Assembly (NCBI GenBank): GCA_045636125.1
Contig: JAZTWX010000042.1
Span: forward strand, 1-64,000
Reading direction: 5' to 3'
From: HGM04593 sp045636125
Lineage (GTDB): Bacteria > Bacteroidota > Bacteroidia > Bacteroidales > Bacteroidaceae
DNA length: 64,000 bases
Positions 54,522 to 62,970 of the stretch are shown here, one piece after another; the first letter of the stretch is position 1; each line of letters opens with the position of its first letter. The notes beneath the pieces are model-generated. The model was given only the letters and a program-made list of their open reading frames with translations. It was not told the origin of the DNA and searched no databases. A program made the position numbers and the translations under genes.

Positions 54522-54567
54522 GAATGTATTAGCTTTAAGCCCGTTAAAATGGACGGCGCTAACATTC
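54522..54567 (+). promoter_or_regulatory. Hairpin in the rpmI-rplT spacer
   Basis: GAATG-TTAGC (54522-54533, with a 2-base TA bulge) pairs with GCTAACATTC (54558-54567), and CCGT pairs with ACGG inside. It lies 15 bases before rplT. L20 controls its own operon in several bacteria by binding such structures; that role here is an inference. Confidence 0.5.
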
Positions 54568-54582
54568 AAAAGAATTAAAACT

Positions 54583-54930
54583 ATGCCAAGATCAGTAAAT
54601 CACGTTGCTTCAAGAGCAAGAAGAAAGAAAATTTTAGGTTTGACCAGAGGTTACTTTGGTGCAAGAAAAAATGTGTGGACAGTAGCCAAGAACACTTGGG
54701 AGAAAGGTCTCACCTATGCGTTCCGCGACCGTCGTAACAAGAAACGCGAGTTCCGCGCTTTGTGGATTCAGCGTATCAATGCAGCAGCTCGTCTCGAGGG
54801 TATGTCATACTCACAGTTGATGGGTGCATTGCACAAAGCAGGTATCGAGATTAACCGTAAGGTTCTTGCCGACCTCGCTATGAACAATCCCGCAGCCTTC
54901 AAAGCTATCGTGGACAAGGTTAAGAACTAA
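54583..54930 (+). CDS. rplT: Ribosomal protein bL20
   Basis: A 115-residue protein with the family opening P-R-S-V-N-x-V-A-S-R-A-R-R-K-K and basic helix R-D-R-R-N-K-K-R-E-F-R-x-L-W-I-Q-R-I-N-A-A. Needed early in 50S assembly. Last protein gene of the operon, followed by a strong terminator and then a structured RNA. Confidence 0.97.
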   Translation: MPRSVNHVASRARRKKILGLTRGYFGARKNVWTVAKNTWEKGLTYAFRDRRNKKREFRALWIQRINAAARLEGMSYSQLMGALHKAGIEINRKVLADLAMNNPAAFKAIVDKVKN

Positions 54931-54948
54931 TTAACCGTTTTTTAATAG

Positions 54949-54978
54949 AAAGCAGCCGAGAAATTTCTCGGCTGCTTT
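54949..54978 (+). terminator. Terminator of infC-rpmI-rplT
   Basis: A perfect palindrome of 15 bp per arm (AAAGCAGCCGAGAAA with its complement), then GTTTTTAT. Confidence 0.9.
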
Positions 54979-55070
54979 GTTTTTATATTGTAGTTATTGA
55001 TGTGCAATATGTTCGATTGTAGTTAAAAATGTGATATTGATTAAAAATGGTAAAAAAACGGCGGCAATAG

Positions 55071-55101
55071 TTGCTTGTGTATAAAAAAAGAATTAAGTTT
55101 G
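55071..55101 (+). promoter_or_regulatory. Promoter of the structured RNA downstream of rplT
   Basis: TTG at 55071-55073 and TAAGTTTG at 55094-55101 with a 20-base spacer. Predicted start near 55107, exactly where the closing stem of the RNA begins. Confidence 0.65.
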
Positions 55102-55106
55102 TATAG

Positions 55107-55327
55107 GTTTTGCTGTACGGGCGACTGGGAAACTCATCAAATTTATCTGAAAACCGAGATATGCTTCATTATCCAATGGCGGGCCACAACCTTCGGGTAG
55201 CTTTAGAGAGCCGGTGGATTACAAAGGATTAGGGCACTCAAATCTTATTCACTCGGAGTTTCATCGTTCTCGTCGTGCAGCAAAACTTTTTTGTTCTATA
55301 GTCTCCAATTTGGGGACTATTTTTTTG
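55107..55327 (+). ncRNA. Bacteroidales-1-type structured RNA
   Basis: A non-coding transcript with its own promoter and terminator. A closing helix pairs 55107-55119 with 55274-55286 (13 bp), extended by GCGA/TCGT and, after a bubble, by GAAACTC 55129-55135 with 55256-55262. Inside are three hairpins: TATCT/AGATA near 55145-55162; ATCCA..GGC with GCC..TGGAT near 55170-55220, carrying a C-TTCG-G loop; and AGGATT/AATCTT near 55227-55248. The terminator is ATAGTCTCC (55298-55306) with GGGGACTAT plus T6. The Rfam Bacteroidales-1 RNA is described as Bacteroidales-only, with such promoter and terminator, often downstream of the L20 gene; position and layout fit. Its function is unknown. I could not compare primary sequence. 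Confidence 0.75.
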
Positions 55328-55350
55328 TATCCGGCAGATGGGTGCAAAAA

Positions 55351-55400
55351 GGGAGTGACTGTTTGTCACTCCCGGTAGAAAGGGTGGCTGGCCACCCTTT
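55351..55400. terminator. Two adjacent hairpins between the RNA gene and the GNAT gene
   Basis: GGGAGTGAC (55351-55359) pairs with GTCACTCCC (55365-55373), followed on the minus strand by T6. AAAGGGTGGC (55379-55388) pairs with GCCACCCTTT (55391-55400), followed on the plus strand by T-rich DNA. The first probably ends the minus-strand mltG operon. Confidence 0.75.
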
Positions 55401-55422
55401 TGTTTTTTTTGTTGGAAAAGTG

Positions 55423-56445
55423 TTATTTACACTCGAATGAGTGGGTGTAGTATTTCACGCCGCCAATGTCGAGTTTGTACTTCTCGTCGCCGCGTGAAAG
55501 GTCGAGCTCTTTTATTGTGCCACCGGCAGCAAGCTGTTTAAGTGTTTCGCACAACAGAATGTACCCGGGCGAGTAGAACTTGTAGTCTATATCTATTGCG
55601 AGGCGCGGCACAACCACGGTACTGTGTCCTCTGTCGGTAATGCCACTGAAGAAGCCTGCAGCCTTGCCGTCGATATAAAGGATGGCGTGGAAGGCGTTGT
55701 CGAGCGAGAAGAGCGATAGTGTGTCGTGCTTTATGTGGTTGTATTTGAATTTTCTTATTGTTGTTTCAATGGGTTTGGGCTTTTTGTATTTTGTGAAGAG
55801 GCGTTTGAGGTAAAGAGCCATTATTTCGTTGCGCTCTTTCTTGCCCAGCTTGTCGGCGCCGTCGAATATCTTGAGTTCGTAGCTTTTGCCGTCGCGGTTC
55901 AGGCGGTTGTACGCTGTTCTGATATTTTGGCGGTTAGACGAGGAGAGGGTGGCGAAAAGGTCTTCGAACTTTTCGGGTACGGGAATTGTGACGCACACCG
56001 TAGTGGCCTTCTCTGGGTACTTGTCGGCTCTCTTTGTGAGGTAGCTGTAGAGTGGGTTGTTGGGTTTTACACGGTTGATATTTAACAGGTTGCCTGTCTT
56101 GCTGAAGATGGCATCGAGGCACGCATCCTTGGTGGCTTCGTCGAGTGCAGGGTCGCATATGCAGCCTGCCGCACCGCTGCCTTGTATGTCGCACAGCAGG
56201 TTGTATTTGTTGAAGATTCGCTTTTTGAGCGGCATAATCATTAGCATCTTGCCATCTTTGTCGCTTACGCACATAATTCTGGCTGTGTACTTTATGGCCC
56301 AGAAACGGTAGAAGTTATATATGAATTTCGAGTACTTGTAGTACAGAAAGGGCGAAACGCTTGCATCGTTTTCCCATTTTTCCCAGTTCTCCTTTACCTT
56401 TTTGTTGTAGATGGATAGTTTTTCAACTATTAAATTCGGCTTCAT
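55423..56445 (-). CDS. GNAT-fold acetyltransferase (CelD/BioF2-like)
   Basis: A 340-residue protein with the double-GNAT plan of Acetyltransf_6 (CelD/FemAB-like) proteins. Marks are the N-terminal W-x-x-W and a C-terminal L-D-L-S-R-G-D-E-K-Y-K-L-D-I-G-G, equivalent to the DFxRGDExYK signature. Members transfer acyl or aminoacyl groups to surface polymers. It lies 31 bases after the GH20 gene in the mltG operon, which suggests a cell-surface role, but acceptor and donor are unknown. Confidence 0.82.
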   Translation of the reverse strand: MKPNLIVEKLSIYNKKVKENWEKWENDASVSPFLYYKYSKFIYNFYRFWAIKYTARIMCVSDKDGKMLMIMPLKKRIFNKYNLLCDIQGSGAAGCICDPALDEATKDACLDAIFSKTGNLLNINRVKPNNPLYSYLTKRADKYPEKATTVCVTIPVPEKFEDLFATLSSSNRQNIRTAYNRLNRDGKSYELKIFDGADKLGKKERNEIMALYLKRLFTKYKKPKPIETTIRKFKYNHIKHDTLSLFSLDNAFHAILYIDGKAAGFFSGITDRGHSTVVVPRLAIDIDYKFYSPGYILLCETLKQLAAGGTIKELDLSRGDEKYKLDIGGVKYYTHSFECK

Positions 56446-56476
56446 ATCTTTTGTGGCTTTTTAGTTGTTGCAGTTG

Positions 56477-58102
56477 CTACCTGCGTGGTACAATTTCAAA
56501 TGGAACACGCACCGATACTCCTTTTTTCATCAGGTTGGTGATGTTGGGGTATATGCGCTCCTTGAAGCTGTCCCAGCTGCGTTTCGGCATCTGTGTCCAG
56601 CCGGCCTCGGCGAGTGCGAGAGCACGGGGAAAGGCCATATATGTCACGCGGTTGATGTCGCGTATGGCTTCGCTCCACAGCGTGCCCATAATGCCTATGA
56701 TGTGGCTTTGTTCCTTTTGTGGGAGTCCATAGCCGGGGTCGAGCTTGTATGTCGTCTCGAGTGTTGTCACGGGCATTCCCCAGTTGTTCCATTCGGGGAG
56801 GTCGCCGTTGTATTGCGGGTAGTCGAGGTAAGCGTGCTCGCCGGGTGCCATAATGAGTTTGTGCCCGTTCTTGCGTGTGAGCTCAATGCATTTTGGGGTG
56901 AGGGCGTTGCGCCACGTTACTAGCGTTACGTCGGCGGGGTAGGGGAAGAGGTAGTCGTTGGCCGGTGGCCATATGTTGTCGAGCTCGCACCACATTACAG
57001 GCTCCTTGCCGTAACTGCGTATAATGTCAATCATTTTACCGAAAAATATGTTCATTAGCTCCTCGGGGCTGTTGTAACCGCTCTTTTCCATCAGCTCGAG
57101 GCAGTCGGGGCATTTTGCCCAATTCTCCTTCACTGCAGCCTCGTCGCCTCCAATGTGTATGCGTTTCGAGGGAAAAATTCCGGCAATCTCACGGAATATG
57201 TTGGCGTAAATGGAGTATGCATCGTCGCTGCAGGCGCACAACATCATATTTGTGGTGGAGCCTAAGTGCTTTTCTTCGTTGCGGCGGAATGTGCAGCCAA
57301 TGTGCGGGTAGGCGCAGAGAACTGCAACCGAGTGTCCGGGAATATCGAGTTCGGGGATGACTTCAATGCCTCGCTGTGCGGCGTACCGAATAATGTCCTT
57401 AAGCTCTTCTTGTGTGTAGAAACCGTTGTCGGGGCCGTTGTTGCCGCCCTGTTTGTTGCGGAAGGCTCCCTTCTCTGTGAGCCTTGGGTGGCTCTTTATC
57501 TCCACTCTCCAGCCTTGGTCGTCGGTGAGATGAATTTGTAGCACGTTGTATTTGTAGCGCGCCATCTGGTCTATGAAGAACTTTACATCCTCTACGGGGA
57601 GAAAGTGACGTGCAACATCCAACATTATGGCACGGAACCCGTAGCGTGGCTCGTCGTCGATGCTTAAGCAGGCAATCTTCTTGTTTACGGTGTTCACATA
57701 GTCGCCCAGCAGAATCTGGTCGAGTGTTTGTGTGGCGCGCAGAATGGCAATTTCGGTAGCGCCTTTTATTGTTATGCCTTTTTTTGTAACCTGCAGTGTG
57801 TAATGTTCTTCACCTGTTAGCGTGGTGTCTTTTTCCACCTTTATGTGCGCACCTTTTTTGTTTGTAACAGTGGGTGCTATGCCTATGTGCTCCTCAATTG
57901 TGCGCTGTATTTCCTTAATGTAAAAGCAGTCCTGCGGCAGGTTGGTTGCAATGGTGCACTTTGCGGGTAGTGTGAAAGTGTTGCCGCGCGGGCATACTGT
58001 CACGCTGTTGGGCATTGGGACGAGCGCTGCGGTGGGCGATTGTGCAAGCGCTGCGGTTGCAATGCTCGCAAAGGCAATTAATAAGGTGATAATTCTTTTC
58101 AT
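56477..58102 (-). CDS. GH20 beta-N-acetylhexosaminidase
   Basis: The 541-residue enzyme has a signal peptide ending near AALA/QS (residue 20), a GH20b-type N-terminal domain and the (beta/alpha)8 barrel with catalytic pair Asp320-Glu321 in H-I-G-G-D-E. It removes terminal GlcNAc or GalNAc from glycans or peptidoglycan fragments. The start overlaps the end of mltG by 4 bases (ATGA), so they are coupled. It could act on host mucin like the giant sialidase-fucosidase, or recycle wall fragments made by MltG. Confidence 0.93.
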   Translation of the reverse strand: MKRIITLLIAFASIATAALAQSPTAALVPMPNSVTVCPRGNTFTLPAKCTIATNLPQDCFYIKEIQRTIEEHIGIAPTVTNKKGAHIKVEKDTTLTGEEHYTLQVTKKGITIKGATEIAILRATQTLDQILLGDYVNTVNKKIACLSIDDEPRYGFRAIMLDVARHFLPVEDVKFFIDQMARYKYNVLQIHLTDDQGWRVEIKSHPRLTEKGAFRNKQGGNNGPDNGFYTQEELKDIIRYAAQRGIEVIPELDIPGHSVAVLCAYPHIGCTFRRNEEKHLGSTTNMMLCACSDDAYSIYANIFREIAGIFPSKRIHIGGDEAAVKENWAKCPDCLELMEKSGYNSPEELMNIFFGKMIDIIRSYGKEPVMWCELDNIWPPANDYLFPYPADVTLVTWRNALTPKCIELTRKNGHKLIMAPGEHAYLDYPQYNGDLPEWNNWGMPVTTLETTYKLDPGYGLPQKEQSHIIGIMGTLWSEAIRDINRVTYMAFPRALALAEAGWTQMPKRSWDSFKERIYPNITNLMKKGVSVRVPFEIVPRR

Positions 58103-59124
58103 TTTTTTATCTTGAGTTTGTTCAAAGCTTGTCGGTAGCGCTTGGCGTTGGCGTTATGCGCTGCAAGGGTGCTTGCAAAGTTATGTGTGCCCGAAAGGTC
58201 TTCTTTTGCACACATATAAAGGTATTTGTGCTTTGCGGGGTTGAGCACACTCTCCATAGCCTGCACCGTGGGTATGCGTATTGGGCCGGGGGGTAGTCCT
58301 TTGTGCTTGTAGGTGTTGTATGGCGAGTTAATCTCTAAATCATCGTTTAATATGCGTTTGCGCGCAAAATCGCCCAGTGCGAATTTCACCGTGGGGTCGG
58401 CTTGCAGTGGCATACCTTTTTTCAGTCTGTTTAGGTAGAGGCCTGCCACAATTGGTTTTTCGCTGTGGTTGTTTGTCTCCTCGTCCACTATCGATGCCAG
58501 TGTTGCAACCTCGTGCGGGGTGAGCCCGAGAGCGGCGGCTTTTGTGCGGCGGCTTTTGTTCCAGTAGAGGTCGTGCTCTTTGAGCATGCGCAGCATAAAC
58601 TTTTCGGGGCTTATGTTCCAGTAAAGTTCGTATGTGTTGGGGATGAAAAGCGATGGTAAGGTGCTTTTGTTGTAATTGATGTGGGAAAGATAGACTTCGT
58701 TGCAGGCGATTTTTGCAATTGCGGCCGAATCTATCATAAGTTGTTTGCCTACAGTGGCAAAAAGTTGTTCCACGGTGCGTGTCGACGGCACTGTTACCAT
58801 TATGGGGGTCTGTTGGTTGCTCACGATGCGACGGTAGAGCGCGTGCATATTGTCGCCATCGTAAATTGCAAAGCGGCCGCTTCTCTTTTGCTTGTCGAGG
58901 TTGTTGTGATGGGCGAGCAGGCGGAACCCGAGCATTGTGTGCGGGTGGGCGGTCTCTTCAATCTGTTTCATTATGTCGGCCGCGCTGTCGGTGGGGTATA
59001 TGTGGATGTAGGCTGTCTCGTTGAGTGAAAATTGTGCCCCTTTCAAAATATAGTATCCACCGGCAGCCACTGCCGCTACGATTATCGCAAGCAGTGATGT
59101 CGTTGCTATAATGGCTTTTTTCAT
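58099..59124 (-). CDS. mltG: Endolytic transglycosylase MltG
   Basis: A 341-residue inner-membrane protein (helix near 5-27) with a LysM-like region and the YceG catalytic domain that cuts nascent peptidoglycan strands. Motifs: F-I-P-N-T-Y-E-L-Y-W, L-A-S-I-V-D214-E-E-T and the C-terminal P-G-P-I-R-I-P. In E. coli the catalytic Glu218 aligns with Asp214 here (SIVEKET versus SIVDEET); either Asp works or Glu215/216 takes over. It leads an operon with the GH20 and GNAT genes. Confidence 0.93.
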   Translation of the reverse strand: MKKAIIATTSLLAIIVAAVAAGGYYILKGAQFSLNETAYIHIYPTDSAADIMKQIEETAHPHTMLGFRLLAHHNNLDKQKRSGRFAIYDGDNMHALYRRIVSNQQTPIMVTVPSTRTVEQLFATVGKQLMIDSAAIAKIACNEVYLSHINYNKSTLPSLFIPNTYELYWNISPEKFMLRMLKEHDLYWNKSRRTKAAALGLTPHEVATLASIVDEETNNHSEKPIVAGLYLNRLKKGMPLQADPTVKFALGDFARKRILNDDLEINSPYNTYKHKGLPPGPIRIPTVQAMESVLNPAKHKYLYMCAKEDLSGTHNFASTLAAHNANAKRYRQALNKLKIKK

Positions 59125-59177
59125 ATCCTTGTTTCTTTTTGTTGTGAATATGTTGTTTTTTGCTTGCAGGTTTATCT

Positions 59178-59321
59178 ACGAGCGCATCCTGTTTTCGCTT
59201 CAGTTATGAAGCAAAGATAATCAAAGCGAGTTAAACGCAAGCTTGCTTGCAAGTTTTCCCACGAGCGCCTCCTGTTTTCGCCTCCGTTAGGAGGCAAAGA
59301 TAGTCAAAGCGGGCGAGAAAC
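59178..59321 (-). promoter_or_regulatory. Duplicated promoter module with covarying inverted repeats upstream of mltG
   Basis: Two imperfect direct copies (59178-59236 and 59261-59321) each hold, on the minus strand, a -7 element TATCTTTG (59212-59219 in the first) with a TTG or TTTG 18 bases upstream. Each also holds a 6-bp inverted repeat with loop GTTA overlapping the predicted start: GCTTCA/TGAAGC in one and GCCTCC/GGAGGC in the other, differing by two compensated pairs. They are probably tandem promoters for mltG-GH20-GNAT with an operator or 5' RNA hairpin. The rest of 59125-59529 shows nothing further except the promoter for the export genes. Confidence 0.6.
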
Positions 59322-59447
59322 AAACATCGAGCGGTGCTTTTTCGCGTTTTTTTTGTGCTTTTCTTTGTTTTGCTGTGCTTTGGCGTGTTAATGGATGGCT
59401 GTTACAATTTTTATAATAAAAAATGCTGCTTTTTACTCCAAAACGTT

Positions 59448-59455
59448 TATATTTG
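59448..59455 (+). promoter_or_regulatory. -7 element before the polysaccharide export genes
   Basis: TATATTTG matches the -7 consensus, 74 bases before the start codon. The -33 half is only a T run. Confidence 0.45.
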
Positions 59456-59529
59456 CAAATTATTAAGGAACTGCGCTTGCTTGTTCCCATTATGGTGTAT
59501 TGATTGAAAATTAATAATCTATAGTAATT

Positions 59530-60330
59530 ATGAAACTATTCGGTTGTAAAATGTCGGGCTTGTTGCTTCTTGTGGCAATTGTTGTCTCGTCGTGTACTTC
59601 GTACAAAAAGGTTCCCTATCTGCAAAACAGCGATGAACTTGCAAAAATGGAGCAGAGCGCTGCAGTTTATGAACCCACAATTCAGTCGGGCGACTTGTTG
59701 AATATTATTGTAACCTCACCCAATGAGCCCACGGCTTCGTTGCCCTACAATTTATCGGTGGCAATTCCTTACAATAGAAATAGTACTTTAACCGCACAGC
59801 CAACATATCAAACTTATCTTGTCGACTCTGAGGGTAATATAGAAATGCCCATTATTGGTAAAATGCACGTTGCAGGTCTCACACGTTTGGCGCTTGAAAA
59901 AGAGGTTTACGAAAAGGTAAAAGGTGCTTTTACAAGTGCTCCCGTAGTGACAGTCCGTTTTGCCGAATATAAAGTGTCGGTTCTTGGCGAGGTTGCCTCT
60001 CCCGGAACTTACAACGTCTCAAATGGAAAAGTTAACGTCTTTCAGGCACTTGCTCTTGCAAGGGATATGACCATTCACGGCTTGCGCGAAAATGTAAAGG
60101 TTATTCGCGAGGGTGCCGATGGAAAAACCATTGTAGGCGAGCTCGACCTCACCGACGCATCGGTAATTTCTTCGCCCTTCTATCAACTGCAGCAGAATGA
60201 TATTGTATATGTTACCCCCAATAAAGCCAAGGCAAAAGGCTCTGACGTGGGCAGTACCACCTCTTTATGGTTCTCGGCAACATCTATTCTGGTTTCTCTT
60301 ACTTCACTCTTGTATAATATCTTAAAATAA
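59530..60330 (+). CDS. Polysaccharide export lipoprotein, Wza-like
   Basis: A 266-residue outer-membrane lipoprotein (lipobox VSSC with Cys22). It has the Poly_export domain (Q-S-G-D-L-L-N-I at about 55-62), two SLBB-like domains with V-L-G-E-V-x-x-P-G-T-Y near residue 155, and a hydrophobic C-terminal helix, as in OPX proteins that gate polysaccharide exit. The co-polymerase gene follows after 6 bases. Confidence 0.92.
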   Translation: MKLFGCKMSGLLLLVAIVVSSCTSYKKVPYLQNSDELAKMEQSAAVYEPTIQSGDLLNIIVTSPNEPTASLPYNLSVAIPYNRNSTLTAQPTYQTYLVDSEGNIEMPIIGKMHVAGLTRLALEKEVYEKVKGAFTSAPVVTVRFAEYKVSVLGEVASPGTYNVSNGKVNVFQALALARDMTIHGLRENVKVIREGADGKTIVGELDLTDASVISSPFYQLQQNDIVYVTPNKAKAKGSDVGSTTSLWFSATSILVSLTSLLYNILK

Positions 60331-60336
60331 TAAACA

Positions 60337-62775
60337 ATGGATAACGAGCGTAATTTTGTTCAGGAAGAAAACGATAGCGATTTCAATTTAGGTTTGCTTC
60401 TGCGCCACTTTCTGCTGAATTGGAAACTCTTTGCGGTGTCGCTGGCCGTTTGCCTTGTTGTAGCTGTATTTTATGTATACAATTCGACAAGAATCTATAG
60501 TGTGTCGGCAAAAATCCTTTTGCAGGACTCTGAAAAAGGATCATTCGCATCGCAGTTCGATATGCTTGCCGATTTCGGTTACAAAAATACCGGTTCCAGC
60601 GTTGAGAACGAGATTGAGGTAATAAATTCTGTTTCCGTTGTAAAAGCTGCCGTTCAAGAGGCTGGTTTGTATATCTCTTATTACAGGCCTAAACTTTTTG
60701 GTTTCTCACCCATATACAAGATGAGTAGCCCCGTGAATGCTGCTATTCAGGAGGAGGATCTTGCGCAGCTTCGCAGCTCGTTGCAGATAACTCTTGAGGT
60801 TGAGGAGGATTCCACTTATAATGTCTCTTATGCATATAAGAATATTGCCGAGGGGCTCGAGGTTGAAACCGAACCCCAAACAATCAATGAATTTCCTTAT
60901 CTGCTTGCCACTGAAAAGGGTAACATACTGCTCACTCTTAACGAGGGAGTAGAGTTGCCTTCCGATGTTAAAATTGTAATATCTCCCCTTTACAGTGCAG
61001 CATTGGCCTATAAGGGCTCGCTTGCAATCGCTCCCGTGTCAAAAACTGCATCGGTTGCCATTGTTGCAACAAACACCGCTGTTCCTGCTAACGGAATCGA
61101 CTTTATCGATGCTGTAATAAAGGGCTACAACGATGTTACAAACGAGGATAAGCGTCAGGTAGCGAAAGATACCGAGCGTTTCATTCTCGAACGCATAGAC
61201 TCCATCAGCAACGAACTTGGCGAGAGAGAAAGACGCCTTGCCAACTACAAGAAAAACAACCAGATGCTCACTCCCGAGCTCGACGCTCCCCAGACTCTGC
61301 GCAGCAAGGTGGAGTATGTTAAAAAGATGGAGGAGATGGAGATTCTTATGAAAAACTGCAAGTACCTGAGCGACTTCATCAACGACTCAAAGAACGACTT
61401 GCAGGCAATCCCCTCAACAATGGGTGTTATAAATGAGCCTGCAATGGCATCGCTCATAAACCATTATAATTCCGAAGTTGCCGAGCGCAATCTTCTCTTG
61501 CTCACAGCTACCGCCGAGAACCCTGCGCTCAAGGTGCAGACCGAACTTGTGCGCACTTTGCAGAGTGATATTCGTGGTGCAGTGAAAGCTTATGACGAAT
61601 CTCTGCAAGTACAGTATAGTTTGCTCGAGAAACTTACTCGCGAGTATACCGATCGCCTTGAGATGTCGCCCGACCTCGAGCGCTCTTTGGCCGAAATTAC
61701 ACGTGAACGCGATATCAAGTCGCAGCTCTACGTGATGTTGCTCCAGAAGTACGAGGAGAACGCCCTTACACTCGCTGTTACAGCCAACAATCTCCGTTGT
61801 ATAGATCCAGCAATGTGCTCTTCGGCTCCTGTAGCGCCCCGCACAAAAATGATATATCTTGTAGCATTGATGCTTGGTGTTATTTTGCCCGCACTCTATG
61901 TCTACATTAAAGAGATGCTCCGCACTAAAATATCGAGCCCCGAAGAGGTGGAAAAACTCACCACAATGCCCGTTGTTGCAAGCATTCCTGCAAAACACGG
62001 TATGTCGGGCCGCAGTTCTTCGCTTGTTGTACGTGAGAATAAGAACGATATTATGGCCGAGGCTTTCCGCACCCTGCGTACCAATCTCAATTTTATAATC
62101 AAAAAGCAGACTGGCAACATTGTAATGTTTACCTCAACCGTTTCTGGCGAGGGAAAGACATTTGTGTCGTCAAACTTTGCGATGAGCGTTGCGCTGCTTG
62201 GTAAAAAAGTACTTATGATGGGTGTCGATATTCGCCGTCCCCGTCTGGCCGAGGTCTTCAATATCAACCCTAAAGCCGAGGGTATAACATCGTACTTGTC
62301 GGGCGATGAAAAGGATGTTGCGTTGCTCGACAGCCTCATTCTGCAGTCGACCGAGTCTCCAAACCTTCATCTGCTCCCCGCTGGTATTGTACCTCCCAAC
62401 CCCGCAGAGCTCTTGGCAAAAACAAACATAGAGACAGCACTCGATTATTTGAGCAAGAAATACGACTACATCATAATGGATTCTGCTCCTGTAGGTCTTG
62501 TGAGTGACTCGTTTATTCTCAGCCGCGTGGCCGATGTTGTAGTGTATGTAGCCCGCATTGATTACACCGAAAAGAACTCGTTCGACTTTGTAAACACTGC
62601 TGTTAAGGATGGCAAGCTCAAGAATGTTTCTATTGCAATCAACGGCGATGATGTAGAAAAACGCCGCGGTCTTGCCAATAATTACCTCAAGAGCTATTAT
62701 TACGGTTATACATATATAGCCGATGGGACAAAGGTAAAGGAGCGTAAGGAACGTAGAGAACGTAAAAAGAATTAA
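60337..62775 (+). CDS. Wzc-like polysaccharide co-polymerase / tyrosine kinase
   Basis: An 812-residue inner-membrane protein. The Wzz domain and two transmembrane helices (near 30-50 and 505-525) frame a coiled-coil periplasmic region; the cytoplasmic bacterial tyrosine kinase has Walker A S-G-E-G-K607-T, Walker A' G-V-D-I-R-R-P-R and Walker B I-I-M-D-S-A-P. A tyrosine cluster (Tyr783, 787-789, 791, 793) precedes a basic tail and is the expected autophosphorylation site. It controls export and chain length with the Wza-like protein. Polymerase and transferase genes are not in the window. Confidence 0.93.
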   Translation: MDNERNFVQEENDSDFNLGLLLRHFLLNWKLFAVSLAVCLVVAVFYVYNSTRIYSVSAKILLQDSEKGSFASQFDMLADFGYKNTGSSVENEIEVINSVSVVKAAVQEAGLYISYYRPKLFGFSPIYKMSSPVNAAIQEEDLAQLRSSLQITLEVEEDSTYNVSYAYKNIAEGLEVETEPQTINEFPYLLATEKGNILLTLNEGVELPSDVKIVISPLYSAALAYKGSLAIAPVSKTASVAIVATNTAVPANGIDFIDAVIKGYNDVTNEDKRQVAKDTERFILERIDSISNELGERERRLANYKKNNQMLTPELDAPQTLRSKVEYVKKMEEMEILMKNCKYLSDFINDSKNDLQAIPSTMGVINEPAMASLINHYNSEVAERNLLLLTATAENPALKVQTELVRTLQSDIRGAVKAYDESLQVQYSLLEKLTREYTDRLEMSPDLERSLAEITRERDIKSQLYVMLLQKYEENALTLAVTANNLRCIDPAMCSSAPVAPRTKMIYLVALMLGVILPALYVYIKEMLRTKISSPEEVEKLTTMPVVASIPAKHGMSGRSSSLVVRENKNDIMAEAFRTLRTNLNFIIKKQTGNIVMFTSTVSGEGKTFVSSNFAMSVALLGKKVLMMGVDIRRPRLAEVFNINPKAEGITSYLSGDEKDVALLDSLILQSTESPNLHLLPAGIVPPNPAELLAKTNIETALDYLSKKYDYIIMDSAPVGLVSDSFILSRVADVVVYVARIDYTEKNSFDFVNTAVKDGKLKNVSIAINGDDVEKRRGLANNYLKSYYYGYTYIADGTKVKERKERRERKKN

Positions 62776-62789
62776 TATAACTAAACTTG

Positions 62790-62815
62790 TCACCCCGCAT
62801 CATGATGCGGGGTGA
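62790..62815 (+). terminator. Terminator after the export pair
   Basis: A perfect palindrome of 13 bp per arm (TCACCCCGCATCA with its complement), followed by T9. Confidence 0.9.
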
Positions 62816-62970
62816 TTTTTTTTAAGGTACAAAGGCGGTGCGGTGTTGCTTTATTCCTTAAAAAAAGATTGTTTCCCTTAAACAAAAATGCATAAAAAGC
62901 ATTAATAATTCTTGGAGCGGAGAATTATGAAATTTTGCACACTGTAGCAGTGTAATCTCCGATGCAAAAA

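Noticed and set aside
55107..55290. 6S RNA or tmRNA
   Set aside because: 6S RNA is a single rod with a central bubble, whereas this has three internal hairpins; tmRNA tRNA-like ends and tag frame are missing. The Bacteroidales-1 description fits better.
59178..59321. Two-unit CRISPR-like array
   Set aside because: The direct copies are imperfect, about 60 bases long and contain promoter elements; no cas genes are near.
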